Notes: generated from the sequence alone by a model not told the origin. DNA of 64,000 bases from Glaciecola punicea ACAM 611 (GCF_000252165.1 NZ_BAET01000007.1:372001-436000), one strand, 5' to 3'. Numbered from the stretch's first letter, positions 24,900 to 35,399 are shown. Translations and numbers: made by a program.

Positions 24900-25118
24900 G
24901 TGGACGAACTATTTTTACTTTTAAAAAATATCGTATTGCTACCATTTCGCGCTTTATGGAATTTGCTCGTTACAATTTTTTTGGTAACTGCTTTTATATT
25001 ATGGTTTGGCTTTATCTTTGGTTCAGTAATTGCGGTAATATTAATATTGATCTTTGCTCCAGACCTATTTCTTTTACCTTTAGTAATAGTCGCAATGTAT
25101 ACCAAAATTTGGGAGTAG
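24900..25118 (+). CDS. Small two-helix membrane protein
   Basis: A 72-residue protein starting GTG, with GGAGGG 10 bp upstream. Nearly all of it is hydrophobic: residues 10-45 and 46-68 likely form two membrane helices (LWNLLVTIFLVTAFILWFGF, VIAVILILIFAPDLFLLPLV). It begins 28 bp after attC-like site 4, so it may be the gene of the next cassette, whose own attC was lost at the Sel1 duplication boundary (25126). Function unknown. Confidence 0.6.
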   Translation: MDELFLLLKNIVLLPFRALWNLLVTIFLVTAFILWFGFIFGSVIAVILILIFAPDLFLLPLVIVAMYTKIWE

Positions 25119-25125
25119 GTCCCTA

Positions 25126-25364
25126 TGTGTCATGATACTCCCATACCATAACAATTTATGTTTATTCTTCTTCAGCAACAGCTAATAGAGGCGCTCTAAT
25201 CAACTTCCACAATTTTTATAATTACTTTCAAGACATCGTTTCGAAAGCGCCTGTGCTTTTGATATATCATTCATCGACATTTTATTTTCTAAAAAGTCAA
25301 AAATCAGTTTTGCATCATTGCCGTTATACCTAGAAATATTAGCCCAGCTATATGATGAAATAAA
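25126..25364. repeat. Direct repeat, copy 2 (Sel1 gene 3' end and flank)
   Basis: Gap-free match to 12241-12479. With copy 1 it flanks about 12.6 kb of accessory DNA, so recombination between the copies could delete that segment. Confidence 0.85.
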
Positions 25365-25622
25365 GCTTTGAGGCACACCTTCGGCTGAGTAGTACATAAA
25401 CCCTAGGTGAAGCTGTGGAACAGCAATGCCTTGCTCTGCTGCCAACCTATGCCACTTTACTGCCTCTTTAAAATCTTTAAGAACACCTTTACCGGAATGG
25501 TACATAATCCCTAGGTTATACTGTGCTTTAGCATCGCCATCCTGCGCTAATTGTTGTATAACTTCGATTTTTGAAATTTCTTTTTCCGCAGTAGCACTCA
25601 CATGTATTTGAAAAAATAACAA
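25200..25622 (-). CDS. Sel1-repeat protein (short copy), 5' end damaged
   Basis: About 140 residues: signal-peptide remainder (LFFQIHVSA), two Sel1 units (AKAQYNLGIMYHSGKGVLKD and AVPQLHLGFMYYSAEGVPQS), and the same C-terminal tail as the long copy at 12315. The first codons of the long copy (MLKLL) are missing; upstream the frame meets the res stop region within 40 bp, and only TTG or other weak starts remain, with no ribosome site. It may be translated by coupling to res or not at all. Confidence 0.6.
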   Translation of the reverse strand: MLFFQIHVSATAEKEISKIEVIQQLAQDGDAKAQYNLGIMYHSGKGVLKDFKEAVKWHRLAAEQGIAVPQLHLGFMYYSAEGVPQSFISSYSWANISRYNGNDAKLIFDFLENKMSMNDISKAQALSKRCLESNYKNCGS

Positions 25623-25652
25623 CGCGCTGATAAAATTTACTATTTGCTTAAT

Positions 25653-28600
25653 TTAGGCAGCCGTTGGTTTACCTACTGCTGTCATCAGTTTGTCGTAATC
25701 CGTCACGACATCGTATTTCACTTTTTCGCCTGAACCAGCCTCTTCAAGTTTTTTGAAGAACTTTCTGGCGCAATCGATTTTTGTAACTTCAATACCACGC
25801 AAATCTAAGCTAGACATAGAACCTTTCGTTTCCGCAATGAAATACACATGCTTAACAGAACCTTCTTTAAAAGAAATGGCCCAATCTGGGTTGTAATCGC
25901 CTACTGGTGTTGGGATAAAGAAGCCACCAGGAAGTTTCGCATAAACAATCACCTCGTCGCTTACATCAAGCTTTTCAACGAACTCTTTTTCAACTTTGGA
26001 GTCCGTAATTACATAATCGTAGATATGTCGCTTAAGCGGCTCAGTGGCTTTACTAAAGTCTTGCTTACTTTGTGATGCCGTGAATATATTGGAATCAAAT
26101 GTTTGGTCGGTTTCATCGTAGCTGAGCTTATTAATAATGATGCTAGCCTTTTGCTCCTTAATAAGGCGCGACACTTCTGAAATAAATTGCTCAGGGTTCT
26201 TTTTAAATAAACCAAATTTATAATCTTCAATACCAGTTAAAATAGTCGCTACCGTTTTACGAGTTAAAACCGTGGCCTCGCCTATTTTACCCAGCAGGTC
26301 ATATTCTACCCTTGAATGGACACTACCAGTGGTTTTGTCATCGTAGCTTTCTTTAATGGCAAAACCCTTACCATCTCTCAAGGCTACATCGGTCAGGCCG
26401 CCGCTCATTTCGCCCGTTTCAATACGGTAGGTTAACTCAGTGACCTTTAACTCTTTATTAATAGCAAAAATAGCATTATCAATCAGCTCTTGAGAATCAA
26501 AGTCGACTTTATAGACTGCTTTCTTGTTAATTCGATCCCAAAGCTCTTTGAACTCTTTCTTATTAAAGTTCGCGTTGAGAGGATTGGTTTTTGGCTTGCG
26601 TCCGTCACCAAGCTCGGGCATTTGATTAACATCGAATACGCCATCTACCAGTTTAAAAATGGCGTCAGTATAAGGTTGTAACTCAGCAGGCAAATCGGGC
26701 AACTTACCTTCTGCTTTGGCCACATGATATTCGGGCGTAATTTCATCAGAATCGTTAGTGAAATCGTTCTTCATCAAATAGCGATAGATTTGATTCGCCA
26801 TTATCTCCGTGACAGCTATCTCGCCCGAATCGGTTTTTATGGTCTTGCCATTAAAGTATTCTTTATTTGCCTTACGCGGTCTTGCGGCTAGGGTATCTGC
26901 AATCTCAACTTGCAGATTAGTCACGAAGTCTTGATAGCTTTCGCTGGCGACCACTGTCAGCACGTTTATATCGTGAACTGTTGACGGTTGGTCTTGGCGT
27001 TCTCCATTTTGATTCACAGAGATACGCAAGCCACGACCGACCTCTTGTCGACGCGAAATAGTGTTGTCGCTGTTTTTAAGCATGCATATGGTAAATACGT
27101 TAGGGTTATCCCAACCTTCACGCAGGGCTGAGTGCGAGAATATGAAGCGCAGGCTTTTCTTAGCAAGTGCTTCTTCACCGTCGGTCGGCTTAGGTAACGA
27201 TAATAGAGCCTCTTTATCTCTCAGGATTAGATCATAAGCATCAACATCGGTGCTTTCTGTGCTTTCTGATTTAGCTGATTTAACGCTATCAACCATCTTG
27301 CCTTTTTTATCAATAGAGAAGTAACCCTGATGCGTAGCCTCAACCTGAATGCTGTTTAGATAAGCATGATACTCAGGGTTAAGCTCCAATTGATCTAACT
27401 TATAGGCAATTTGCTCTTTGTATTCTTCCTCAAATATCTTCGCATATTGACCTTTATTATCTGAGGCACCGTAATCACGATATTTGGCTACTTCATCAAT
27501 AAAGAACAGCGATAACACCTTAATGCCTTGCTTAAACAACTGCTCTTCTTTTTCTAGGTGGGCCTTAATGGTTTCACGGATCTGAATACGGCGGCGCACA
27601 GCCTCATCTACATCACCAAAGGCATCGCCAGCCGTTAATATCACGCCATTGGTAAACTCAACGGTATCGGTATTGGCGTTAATATCCGCGACAACATAGC
27701 CCTTGTATTGGTCAAGCTCACCACTTTTAATATAGAGATCATCGCCTTTGCCTATGAGTTTTCGTTTCTTTTTGATCACGCCCGTCTTTAATTTTTCTTC
27801 AATCTCTACCCAAGCTTTAGGTGCTTGCTTGGATATTTCAATATTTTCTAAATACAAATAAGATGCCGTTCCACCTTGGCCTTTTACACTGATCCCGCGC
27901 ACAGCAATCTTTTTAACCAGTTTCTGGTTATAGGCGTCTAACGCATCTAATCGATGAATTTTTAAATGGTTGGTTTTATGGGTGGCCGAATAACGAATCA
28001 CCATTAATGGCTTAAATTTAGCAAGTGCCTCAAGGGTTTTATCACCCTCCATCTTTTGAGGTTCATCTAAGAATAAGATGGGGCGGTTCTTACATATTAC
28101 ATCGATGGGGCGGCGCGACTGAAAGTCATCTAGCTCTTCGTAAATACGCCGATTATCTTGGCCCGTCGCATTAAATGCTTGAATGTTGATTATCATCACA
28201 TTAATGCCATTGTCTGATGAGAAGCTCTCTAGCTCGTGCAGCTGCTTGGAGTTATAAGTGAAGAAGCGAACCTTCTTACCATAACTATCAGTAAAGTGGT
28301 CAGCAGTAATTTGCAGCGATTTAGTTACGCCTTCACGAATCGCAATGCTCGGCACTACAATGATGAATTTGCTCCAACCGTATTTTTGGTTCATCTCGAA
28401 CATAGTTTTGATGTAGCAGTAAGTTTTACCCGTACCTGTTTCCATTTCAATATCTAAGTGCAAGGGTGCGATGGCGCGAGCATTTTTCAAATAGGCTATT
28501 TTCACAGGTTCAATCGTTTTTTTCTCATCGTTTTTTAGGGTAAATTCAGTCAGCGATGAACTCACCGGCAAGTTTTGGCGGCTTTGCACTTGTTGTATAT

Positions 28601-28814
28601 TGCGTAACAATTCAGACTCATTCAATTTGATATCTGGGTTACGAAAACCTTCATCACTGTCGATAGCAAGGTTTAGTTGCGGGCCACCAGTCTTAGAAAC
28701 ACCTTTATCTAAACGATAATTGAGTGGGTTGATTTTTGGCTGCCCCTGAAAGCAATCGACCACTGCATCAACCGCTGCGGTTTGGTAGGCTTGGCTTTTA
28801 AATTTAATCTTCAC
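25653..28814 (-). CDS. res: Type III restriction endonuclease subunit
   Basis: The 1053-residue restriction and ATP-driven motor subunit of a type III system, working in complex with Mod. Walker A is METGTGKT at residues 124-131, the DExx box is LFLDEPQK near residue 255, and superfamily 2 motif VI lies in [15 protein letters not shown] near residue 600. The C-terminal nuclease carries the PD-(D/E)xK signature (NPDWAISF... IAETKG) around residues 985-1010. Length is normal. It follows mod by 13 bp and is last of the operon; the damaged short Sel1 gene sits just beyond its stop. Confidence 0.95.
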   Translation of the reverse strand: MKIKFKSQAYQTAAVDAVVDCFQGQPKINPLNYRLDKGVSKTGGPQLNLAIDSDEGFRNPDIKLNESELLRNIQQVQSRQNLPVSSSLTEFTLKNDEKKTIEPVKIAYLKNARAIAPLHLDIEMETGTGKTYCYIKTMFEMNQKYGWSKFIIVVPSIAIREGVTKSLQITADHFTDSYGKKVRFFTYNSKQLHELESFSSDNGINVMIINIQAFNATGQDNRRIYEELDDFQSRRPIDVICKNRPILFLDEPQKMEGDKTLEALAKFKPLMVIRYSATHKTNHLKIHRLDALDAYNQKLVKKIAVRGISVKGQGGTASYLYLENIEISKQAPKAWVEIEEKLKTGVIKKKRKLIGKGDDLYIKSGELDQYKGYVVADINANTDTVEFTNGVILTAGDAFGDVDEAVRRRIQIRETIKAHLEKEEQLFKQGIKVLSLFFIDEVAKYRDYGASDNKGQYAKIFEEEYKEQIAYKLDQLELNPEYHAYLNSIQVEATHQGYFSIDKKGKMVDSVKSAKSESTESTDVDAYDLILRDKEALLSLPKPTDGEEALAKKSLRFIFSHSALREGWDNPNVFTICMLKNSDNTISRRQEVGRGLRISVNQNGERQDQPSTVHDINVLTVVASESYQDFVTNLQVEIADTLAARPRKANKEYFNGKTIKTDSGEIAVTEIMANQIYRYLMKNDFTNDSDEITPEYHVAKAEGKLPDLPAELQPYTDAIFKLVDGVFDVNQMPELGDGRKPKTNPLNANFNKKEFKELWDRINKKAVYKVDFDSQELIDNAIFAINKELKVTELTYRIETGEMSGGLTDVALRDGKGFAIKESYDDKTTGSVHSRVEYDLLGKIGEATVLTRKTVATILTGIEDYKFGLFKKNPEQFISEVSRLIKEQKASIIINKLSYDETDQTFDSNIFTASQSKQDFSKATEPLKRHIYDYVITDSKVEKEFVEKLDVSDEVIVYAKLPGGFFIPTPVGDYNPDWAISFKEGSVKHVYFIAETKGSMSSLDLRGIEVTKIDCARKFFKKLEEAGSGEKVKYDVVTDYDKLMTAVGKPTAA

Positions 28815-28827
28815 TGATTACGCTCCC

Positions 28828-30798
28828 CTATATCGCTTTGATATCGGTGGCCGGAGCCAGTTGTTTGAAGATTTGCTCAACATTGATTTTTACACTGTCA
28901 GATACAAAACCATCATCACGGAACACCATGCGCAATGGTTGTTTTGCTGCCAGGGCTTTAATTAGTGACTCATCGATATCTTTGTCGAAACAGGCAGCCA
29001 AGTCATCGTCGTTTATGAAATAGACTTCTTTATTTTCGATGGTTTCCTTGCGAATGGGCAACGATAAATCCACACCCCAGTCGAGCATAACTTGGAATAA
29101 TAGATCCTCGCTGCTACGGTCTTTTTTGATGTGCTCTACTTGATTGAATAGATCGGCTTTGGATACCGTATCTGGCGTGTAGTGGACATCGTTCATATTG
29201 CTTGAGTCTATTTTTAGAACGCGGAAGCCTGTGTCTAACCCAGATAGTTCTGAGTTTTCTTCTTTTATTTTTTTCCCGGCGCGGCGAATACGTTCTTTGC
29301 TGATTTCGGCAATGGTTTTATAACCGGCTTTGAAAGCTTCGGATTTTTCATCACAAGTTTCAGGGAGCTGTACCATAATGAATTTTCTTCGACCTGAATC
29401 CCCTGCATTTAGTTTAATGCTCGAATGTGCCGTTGTAGCTGAACCAGCAAAGAAGTCCATGATTATTGCATCCTTATCTAATCTTGTTGCTGACAATAAA
29501 AGTTTAGCTATGAATTTGGATGGTTTTGGAAAACTCATTATCGACTGAGAACCAAATAACTCATGAATTTCGTCAAATCCATCTTCATTAGTGCCCCAGC
29601 CATCTGCGAACAAATTATCAGAGTACTGAAATTCGAAACCTGTTCCTTCAGCGCCTCTCATAGGCAATAAATCTTTTAACATTTTTGTGCGAGGTTCACT
29701 CACTATTCTTCTAAAATAGAGTTCCTGGGTTATATAGATGGTCTTCTTCTCTGCATATTCATCTAGCAACTGTTGGGAATATATCCAGTTGCTTTCCACA
29801 GTAACATCTTTTACTAATATTCCATTTTTAATATGCAAATCTGTACGTAATATCATTTCCATATTACCAGAGCTTATCCTGCTACCAGACGGGAGGAAGT
29901 GATCCGCTTCTTTGTACTTGCTAGGAATACCTTTTTTAATGACACGTTGGGCCCGTGCATTCGTAGTCTTAATGACTGGGTAAGTTTCCTCACCTCTTGC
30001 GATTTCACCAATCAAGCCTGGAAACACTTTTCGACATTTTGCGAAAACAAAAACATACTCCTTTACGTTGGTAACAGATCCAGATAGAAAAGCGCCTTTC
30101 TTCTTCTTTTCCCATGTCAGTTGAACTATAAAATTGTCATCGCCAAATATTTCATCTCCTAATTTTCTGATATTTGAAGATTCATTGTCGTCAATGCTGA
30201 TAAAAATAACCCCATCATCTTTTAGGAGGTTTCTTGCTAGTTTCAATCTCGAGTACATCATACTCAACCAGTCAGAATGAAAGCGACCATTGGAGTCGGT
30301 GTTGGCTACAAGGCGGTTACCATCATCATCTTTTTGCCCAGACTCCTGTAAATACTCATCCGTTGACTCCGCAAAGTTATCCGCATAGATAAAGTCTTTA
30401 CCTGTATTATAAGGCGGATCAATATAAATCATCTTCACCTTACCCAAGTAGGTCTCTTGCAGTAGCTTTAATGCATCAAGATTATCGCCTTCAATAAACA
30501 GATTTTCAGTAGTATCAAAATTTACCGACTCTTCACGACAAGGGCGTAATGCTTTAGCTATCGGTGCATTAGCGGTTAATAGAGCTTCTTTTTTACCCGG
30601 CCAATTTAATTGGTAACGCTCTTGCGGCCCTTCAACAATATTTTTGGACAGCTCTTGCTTCAGCAGGTCAAAATCTATCCCCGTGCTCAGTTCTCCATCA
30701 TCATCTTGCTTTTCTATTTTACAATTAGGAAATAGTGCTAAGAGCTTATCTATATTCTGTTGCGTGATATCAGGGCTGTGCATTTTTAACTTATCCAT
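28828..30798 (-). CDS. mod: Type III DNA adenine methyltransferase subunit
   Basis: The 656-residue Mod subunit recognises the target site and methylates adenine at N6, guiding Res as well. Beta-class order is seen: catalytic motif IV DPPYNTG at residues 127-133 comes first. The specificity region follows (about 230-400), then the AdoMet-binding motif I as MDFFAGSATTAHS near residue 450. A leading domain covers residues 1-95. The site cannot be read from the sequence. No homopolymer or tandem repeat suggestive of phase variation is seen in the gene. Confidence 0.95.
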   Translation of the reverse strand: MDKLKMHSPDITQQNIDKLLALFPNCKIEKQDDDGELSTGIDFDLLKQELSKNIVEGPQERYQLNWPGKKEALLTANAPIAKALRPCREESVNFDTTENLFIEGDNLDALKLLQETYLGKVKMIYIDPPYNTGKDFIYADNFAESTDEYLQESGQKDDDGNRLVANTDSNGRFHSDWLSMMYSRLKLARNLLKDDGVIFISIDDNESSNIRKLGDEIFGDDNFIVQLTWEKKKKGAFLSGSVTNVKEYVFVFAKCRKVFPGLIGEIARGEETYPVIKTTNARAQRVIKKGIPSKYKEADHFLPSGSRISSGNMEMILRTDLHIKNGILVKDVTVESNWIYSQQLLDEYAEKKTIYITQELYFRRIVSEPRTKMLKDLLPMRGAEGTGFEFQYSDNLFADGWGTNEDGFDEIHELFGSQSIMSFPKPSKFIAKLLLSATRLDKDAIIMDFFAGSATTAHSSIKLNAGDSGRRKFIMVQLPETCDEKSEAFKAGYKTIAEISKERIRRAGKKIKEENSELSGLDTGFRVLKIDSSNMNDVHYTPDTVSKADLFNQVEHIKKDRSSEDLLFQVMLDWGVDLSLPIRKETIENKEVYFINDDDLAACFDKDIDESLIKALAAKQPLRMVFRDDGFVSDSVKINVEQIFKQLAPATDIKAI

Positions 30799-30872
30799 AT
30801 TAGTCTCTAATTTTATAAATTTTGTTTACTGTAGGGTTTATAGCTTAAGTAGGGATTTAATTATTCGCTATC

Positions 30873-31697
30873 TTAAACGCCATAAAGCGCTGCCAGCTGT
30901 TTTTTTAAGGTTTTAAACTGGTCATTCAGTTCACGCTTAAGGTTAAACTGCTTTTCGTTATCACGCTTGGCTTTAGTTTTTTTTATTTGTTTATTCAGTG
31001 CTTCTATAGCGGCTAGGTCGGCGAGCTTATCCTCTAGGCTGCGCTTTTTTTGTTGTGACTTAGTATGCACATAGGCGCTTTTCGGTTCTTGTAAATCGTG
31101 TACACCTTGTAAACCCAAAGGAATGAGCGCTTCAAGTAGCTGGTTGTATAGACTCTCTAAACTGGTTGCAGCGGGCAAAAGTGCTGCATGCTGGCTGCTT
31201 GGCACTAACCACTGGCTTTTTAGGTACGCGCTTTGCTGCCACTTTTCTTTATTGCTTTGCGTGGTGGTTTTAAGTTTGTGGGCAGCTTGATAGGCGATTT
31301 CTTGCTCTGATGTGTTTGCCTCTTTTGCAACTTCTCCCTTATTACCCTCTATGATATCACCATATTTGACATCACGAGTCAGCATAAATAAGGTAGGGTG
31401 CGGAATGGCTTTGTCGATGGCTATTAATATTTTTTCATCAAGGGTTTGCGCTTTCAGTTTTATGTGGATCACTTCTAACTCATGTACTTGCTCGGTTTTG
31501 GTTAGGTTGATGGTGCCTTCAGCCAGTTTATACGCCCACTTAATTTGGGCGACTTGCTCTACGAATAACTGTTTTAACTCGGCGTTAGCGCCCGCTTGGC
31601 TGTAGAGCTTTTCTTTGGGGATAACACGGCCAAACTTGGCAGCTTCTGGAAACTTCCAATGGAGTCGGGGTTGATTTTGTTTGTTAGCGTCATCCAT
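30873..31697 (-). CDS. DUF4391-family protein
   Basis: A 274-residue protein matching the DUF4391 layout: N-terminal LHWKFPEAAKFGRVIPKEKL, middle QVAQIKWAYKLAEGTINL with EVIHIKLKAQTLDEKILIAI, and a long basic C-terminal coiled segment (KQIKKTKAKRDNEKQFNLKR). ATG 31697 is taken as start; it lies 4 bp after the helicase stop. DUF4391 genes are known to sit beside this type of helicase and type III mod/res genes, so a shared role in defence is likely; biochemical function is not known. Confidence 0.85.
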   Translation of the reverse strand: MDDANKQNQPRLHWKFPEAAKFGRVIPKEKLYSQAGANAELKQLFVEQVAQIKWAYKLAEGTINLTKTEQVHELEVIHIKLKAQTLDEKILIAIDKAIPHPTLFMLTRDVKYGDIIEGNKGEVAKEANTSEQEIAYQAAHKLKTTTQSNKEKWQQSAYLKSQWLVPSSQHAALLPAATSLESLYNQLLEALIPLGLQGVHDLQEPKSAYVHTKSQQKKRSLEDKLADLAAIEALNKQIKKTKAKRDNEKQFNLKRELNDQFKTLKKQLAALYGV

Positions 31698-31701
31698 CAC
31701 G

Positions 31702-34700
31702 TTATTGATGCTCGCCTTGTATGACTATAAAAGCCAATAGCTCGAAGTCGTCTAAACCTTGAATACTGTTCACTAGCGCGGTGGTTTCGCCACTGCTGAA
31801 TAAGCTGTCTAGGTCTTTCTCTTCTTTAACATCTACCATGCTGCGTATCGCATCGCTAAGCAGGTTTGAGTAAGGCTCCATATTGCGGCCATCTTGAGTG
31901 ACTGAGTTAAACAGGGCACAGACATTGGCAATGGGGCTAGTTTGGTTTTTACAGCAGCTTCTTGTTAAATCCAGGAGCCGCTTCACTTCGGTATGGTCTG
32001 CAACTATCTCACCGTCATTACTGATGTATACGAGGTAATAAGGGTGCAGCCGGTTTTGCTGGTCAATATTTACGGTGTCGTTAATATTCTTAAGCGCAAA
32101 GATTACTCCGGGTGTTAAGCCTTTTTCAAGATTGGCTGGCACCACAGCATGCATGCCATTGGGAACGGTTGTGGGCTCGCCATATTTTTCGACCATGCCC
32201 ATGAGATCCATGCGAAAGTCGTTTAAGCCAAGGTCGGTTATGGATACACCCGTTTTCAAGTCCTCTAGTTCAACCACCTCTTCTTGTAGGCGTTTAAGCT
32301 GTTCTTTTCGGTAGCTTAGGTCATTTGCTTTGGCGCTTAGTACATTGTCGTCACCGGTTGCTGTGACATCTACAATGGTCATGCGGCTTTCCACGCGGTC
32401 TTTTAGATTAATGTATTCATCAAGCGAAATATCAGGCCAGTAGTTGACCAACTGTATGGACTCGTTCAGTGAGCCAATACGGTCAACACGACCAAAGCGT
32501 TGAATAATACGCACGGGGTTCCAATGGATATCGTAGTTAATGAGGTAGTCACAATCTTGTAGGTTTTGTCCTTCTGAAATACAGTCAGTGGCAATCAGTA
32601 CATCTATCTCCGACGGTTCTTGCGGAAGAATGGCCGCCTTTGACTTTGATATGGGAGAGAAGAGTGTGAGTACTTCTTGTATGTCGTAGCCACGTTTTGC
32701 GCTTTTAAGGGTGCTTTTAGGAGGACTAGAGCCTGTTACCATCGCGGTGTGTAGTTGCTGGGTTGACCATAACTGGGGCGCTAATTGCTCGTAAAGATAT
32801 TGAGCGGTATCGGCAAATGCGGTGAAGATGATAACCTTTTTATTGGCCTTACCCTTTATTGTGTTGATTGGATTCTCAATCTTGTCATCAACATGCTTTA
32901 TAAGGTGTTGCAGCTTAGCGTCATCTTTAGGCGCAATTTTGGAGACAGACACCAGTAAGGCATCAATCATTTCTAAGTCAGCACTTAAATCTTGCTGCCA
33001 AGAAGGTAAATCCATATCCATTAGCTGGATTTGTACTTTTTTGCCGATGCTCATTTCTTGAAAGGCTTCGCCATCATCGTCATCCAGTAGGCCCATTGCC
33101 TCTTCTAAATCGCTTATTTCTGTTACGCCGCCCTTACTATGAAATTTATCGATTAATGCTAAGACGCGATTGTGATTATCTGAGAGTGACTGCAAGGTTT
33201 TACGAAACGAATAAACCGAACTCTCTAAGCGCTTTAGCAAGTTAGTGGTCATAAGCGCCACTAGGCTTTTTTCACGGTCAACTTGCCTAAACTTTCCTTT
33301 ACCGCCATCTACTTCGGTATCGTATAGCTCTTCGTATTTTTTTAATCGGCTTGGTAAAATATAAGTAATGGGCGCATAGACTGAGAGTTTGAGTAGCTTA
33401 AGGTGATCGAATATGTCATTTAGGCTGACTACATCGTCGCGCGTGGTCAAGGGGCAACGATAAGACAAAGGCGCTCTTCGCTTGGGGAATTGACCAATAT
33501 CTGTGGTGTCATAAAAAGTTTGAATGTGTTTACGTGAACGGGCAATGGTGACGCTATCTAGCAATTCAAAAAAGTCCATATCTAACGCGTCTAAAATAGC
33601 TTTTGGGGTACGCTGCTCTGGTGCTAGTTTTGACCAATCGTTGAAAGCTCTTTGCGCATTTTTAAAGATAGCTTCTACGGTATTCCTTGTTTTTAAGTTT
33701 TTGGTGAGGTTGCTTGATTCACCCTCGTAAGCCAGTGCAAGCTGATTCCGCAGATCAGTAAACTTGTTGTTTACTGGGGTCGCCGACAACATTAGTACTT
33801 TTGTTTTAACGCCACTTTTGATGACTTTATTCATTAGCTTTTGATAGCGGGTTTCACGATCGTTAACGGCTAGGTCATTTCTAAAGTTGTGGGATTCGTC
33901 AATCACGACCAGATCATAATTACCCCAGTTCACTTGATTAAGTTTGGTGCCAAATGATTCCCCTGAAACCCTACTTAAATCAGTGTGGCAAAGCACATCA
34001 TAATTGAAGCGATCTTTTGCCAGTATATTCGTGGTGACATTGCGGTTATAAGTGAGCCAGTTGTCTGCTAATTTTTTGGGGCAAAGCAACAATACAGACT
34101 TGTTACGCAGCTCGTAATACTTCATTACGGCTAAAGCGGTAAAGGTTTTACCTAGGCCAACAGAGTCAGCCAGAATGCAGCCATTATGCATTTCAAGTTT
34201 GTTAATTATACCGGTGGCACCATCTTTTTGGTAATTGAATAGTGTTTGCCAAATTACAGTGTCCTGATAGCCCGTCCGGTCGTTGGCAAGCACATCCTCA
34301 TTCATCTCATCTAAAAATTCTTGGAAGATGTTATATAGCATGATGAAGTAAATGCGCTCCGGCGAGTTTTCGTGATAAACCGACTCTATGTGTTGAACAA
34401 CTTGCGTGGTTACGTCTTCGAGTTTTTCTGGGTCATTCCAAATTTGATCAAAAAGCTGTAAATATTGCGCAGTGAATGGCATCTGATCAAATTTATGAAC
34501 AAAATTTGATACTGCACTGCCTTTTTGATATCCAAGGTCTACCGCAGTAAAGCCATTAATCGGTGCAAAAACTGTGTGGTTGTCTTTTCCTTGTGTTGCA
34601 GCAAACGACTGCATCTGCGCATTACTCGTATTGGATTTAAAGGTGACTTTATTTTTAATCCAGTCGGCACATTCTTTAGCTATTGCCTTTTGGTTAAGCT

Positions 34701-34992
34701 CATTTTTTAAGTGTATCTCAAACTCTGAACCAAATACGCTGCGCTCTCGGTTGATTTTTGGAATATAGAATTCTCGATGTTCTTTTTTAATTTTATCGGT
34801 GGCTTTCTCTGGGACGAATGTAGGCGAGGTAAAGATAAATTCGAGCGAGTCTATTTTTGATAATTCTTTTTTAAGGGCGAAGAAGGCATACATAGAAAAG
34901 CATGATGCGGCAACCTTAAGCTTTGAGTTAGCGGTCAACGATGACTTTAACTCTTCACCAAATAACGTGTTTATATTGTCGATTACCTGCAT
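31702..34992 (-). CDS. SNF2-type helicase of the type III defence operon
   Basis: A 1096-residue superfamily 2 ATPase. The N-terminal 220 residues (KVAASCFSMYAFFALKKELS, FIFTSPTFVPEKATDKIK) resemble the degenerate phospholipase D-like domain often found before such helicases; no HKD motif is visible. The motor has Walker A DSVGLGKTFTALAV near residue 280, DESH box VVIDESHNFR near residue 365, LMLSATPVNN near residue 400, and motif VI QRFGRVDRIGS near residue 850. Located between the HTH gene and DUF4391 gene with tiny gaps, so one operon. Role in restriction is inferred. Confidence 0.88.
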   Translation of the reverse strand: MQVIDNINTLFGEELKSSLTANSKLKVAASCFSMYAFFALKKELSKIDSLEFIFTSPTFVPEKATDKIKKEHREFYIPKINRERSVFGSEFEIHLKNELNQKAIAKECADWIKNKVTFKSNTSNAQMQSFAATQGKDNHTVFAPINGFTAVDLGYQKGSAVSNFVHKFDQMPFTAQYLQLFDQIWNDPEKLEDVTTQVVQHIESVYHENSPERIYFIMLYNIFQEFLDEMNEDVLANDRTGYQDTVIWQTLFNYQKDGATGIINKLEMHNGCILADSVGLGKTFTALAVMKYYELRNKSVLLLCPKKLADNWLTYNRNVTTNILAKDRFNYDVLCHTDLSRVSGESFGTKLNQVNWGNYDLVVIDESHNFRNDLAVNDRETRYQKLMNKVIKSGVKTKVLMLSATPVNNKFTDLRNQLALAYEGESSNLTKNLKTRNTVEAIFKNAQRAFNDWSKLAPEQRTPKAILDALDMDFFELLDSVTIARSRKHIQTFYDTTDIGQFPKRRAPLSYRCPLTTRDDVVSLNDIFDHLKLLKLSVYAPITYILPSRLKKYEELYDTEVDGGKGKFRQVDREKSLVALMTTNLLKRLESSVYSFRKTLQSLSDNHNRVLALIDKFHSKGGVTEISDLEEAMGLLDDDDGEAFQEMSIGKKVQIQLMDMDLPSWQQDLSADLEMIDALLVSVSKIAPKDDAKLQHLIKHVDDKIENPINTIKGKANKKVIIFTAFADTAQYLYEQLAPQLWSTQQLHTAMVTGSSPPKSTLKSAKRGYDIQEVLTLFSPISKSKAAILPQEPSEIDVLIATDCISEGQNLQDCDYLINYDIHWNPVRIIQRFGRVDRIGSLNESIQLVNYWPDISLDEYINLKDRVESRMTIVDVTATGDDNVLSAKANDLSYRKEQLKRLQEEVVELEDLKTGVSITDLGLNDFRMDLMGMVEKYGEPTTVPNGMHAVVPANLEKGLTPGVIFALKNINDTVNIDQQNRLHPYYLVYISNDGEIVADHTEVKRLLDLTRSCCKNQTSPIANVCALFNSVTQDGRNMEPYSNLLSDAIRSMVDVKEEKDLDSLFSSGETTALVNSIQGLDDFELLAFIVIQGEHQ

Positions 34993-35038
34993 ATTAAAAC
35001 GTCCATTTTCTATAAAATCTTAAGCTAAACTATCAAAA

Positions 35039-35224
35039 TTAATCAGACGCTTGACCAGACCTGACCCAGTCATCAACTTCATCTTTTTTAAATTTCCATA
35101 ACCTTCCAATTTTGTGGGCTGGCATCCCTTTTTTCTCGATCCATTTGTAAACGGTGTCACTAGATATCCCCAAATGCTTACAAATGTCGGTTATCGACAG
35201 CCAGCGGTCTTCTATCTCGACCAT
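35039..35224 (-). CDS. Helix-turn-helix protein (excisionase/MerR-like)
   Basis: A 61-residue protein that is almost entirely an HTH_17-type domain: RWLSITDICKHLGISSDTVY, then KWIEKKGMPAHKIGRLWKFK and DEVDDWV. It is first of the defence operon, 46 bp before the helicase gene, so it is a candidate autoregulator of the operon. Its start codon falls inside the decayed type ISP-like frame (35178-35399), which reads in a different phase. Function as regulator is inferred. Confidence 0.85.
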   Translation of the reverse strand: MVEIEDRWLSITDICKHLGISSDTVYKWIEKKGMPAHKIGRLWKFKKDEVDDWVRSGQASD

Positions 35225-35399
35225 CTATTCCCTGTTCCGAAGCCCAATCAGCATATAGCCAAACATTGGAATATAAATCTTTATAAGTTGGTTCATTTTT
35301 AAAGTAGATAACAATGAGTTCTTCGAAGTAATTTCCTTTTTCTCGTTCCGTTTTTGAAGTTTGACGATAATTTTCTAGTAACTTTCTTAATACATTCAT
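35178..35399 (-). pseudogene. 5' remnant of a type ISP-like restriction-modification gene
   Basis: From ATG 35399 the frame gives NVLRKLLENYRQTSKTEREK, YFEELIVIYFKNEPTYKDLY, and NVWLYADWASEQGID. This matches the start of very large single-chain restriction-methylase proteins (type ISP, LlaGI-like), whose N-terminal nuclease begins this way. The match ends at GIDxRD; the next 11 codons run through the HTH gene in another frame and stop. About 95 percent of the original gene is missing. Confidence 0.72.

Noticed and set aside
25653-34992. Defence operon read as DISARM or BREX
   Set aside because: No drmA, drmB, pglZ or brxC-like genes; the Mod/Res pair is plainly type III.
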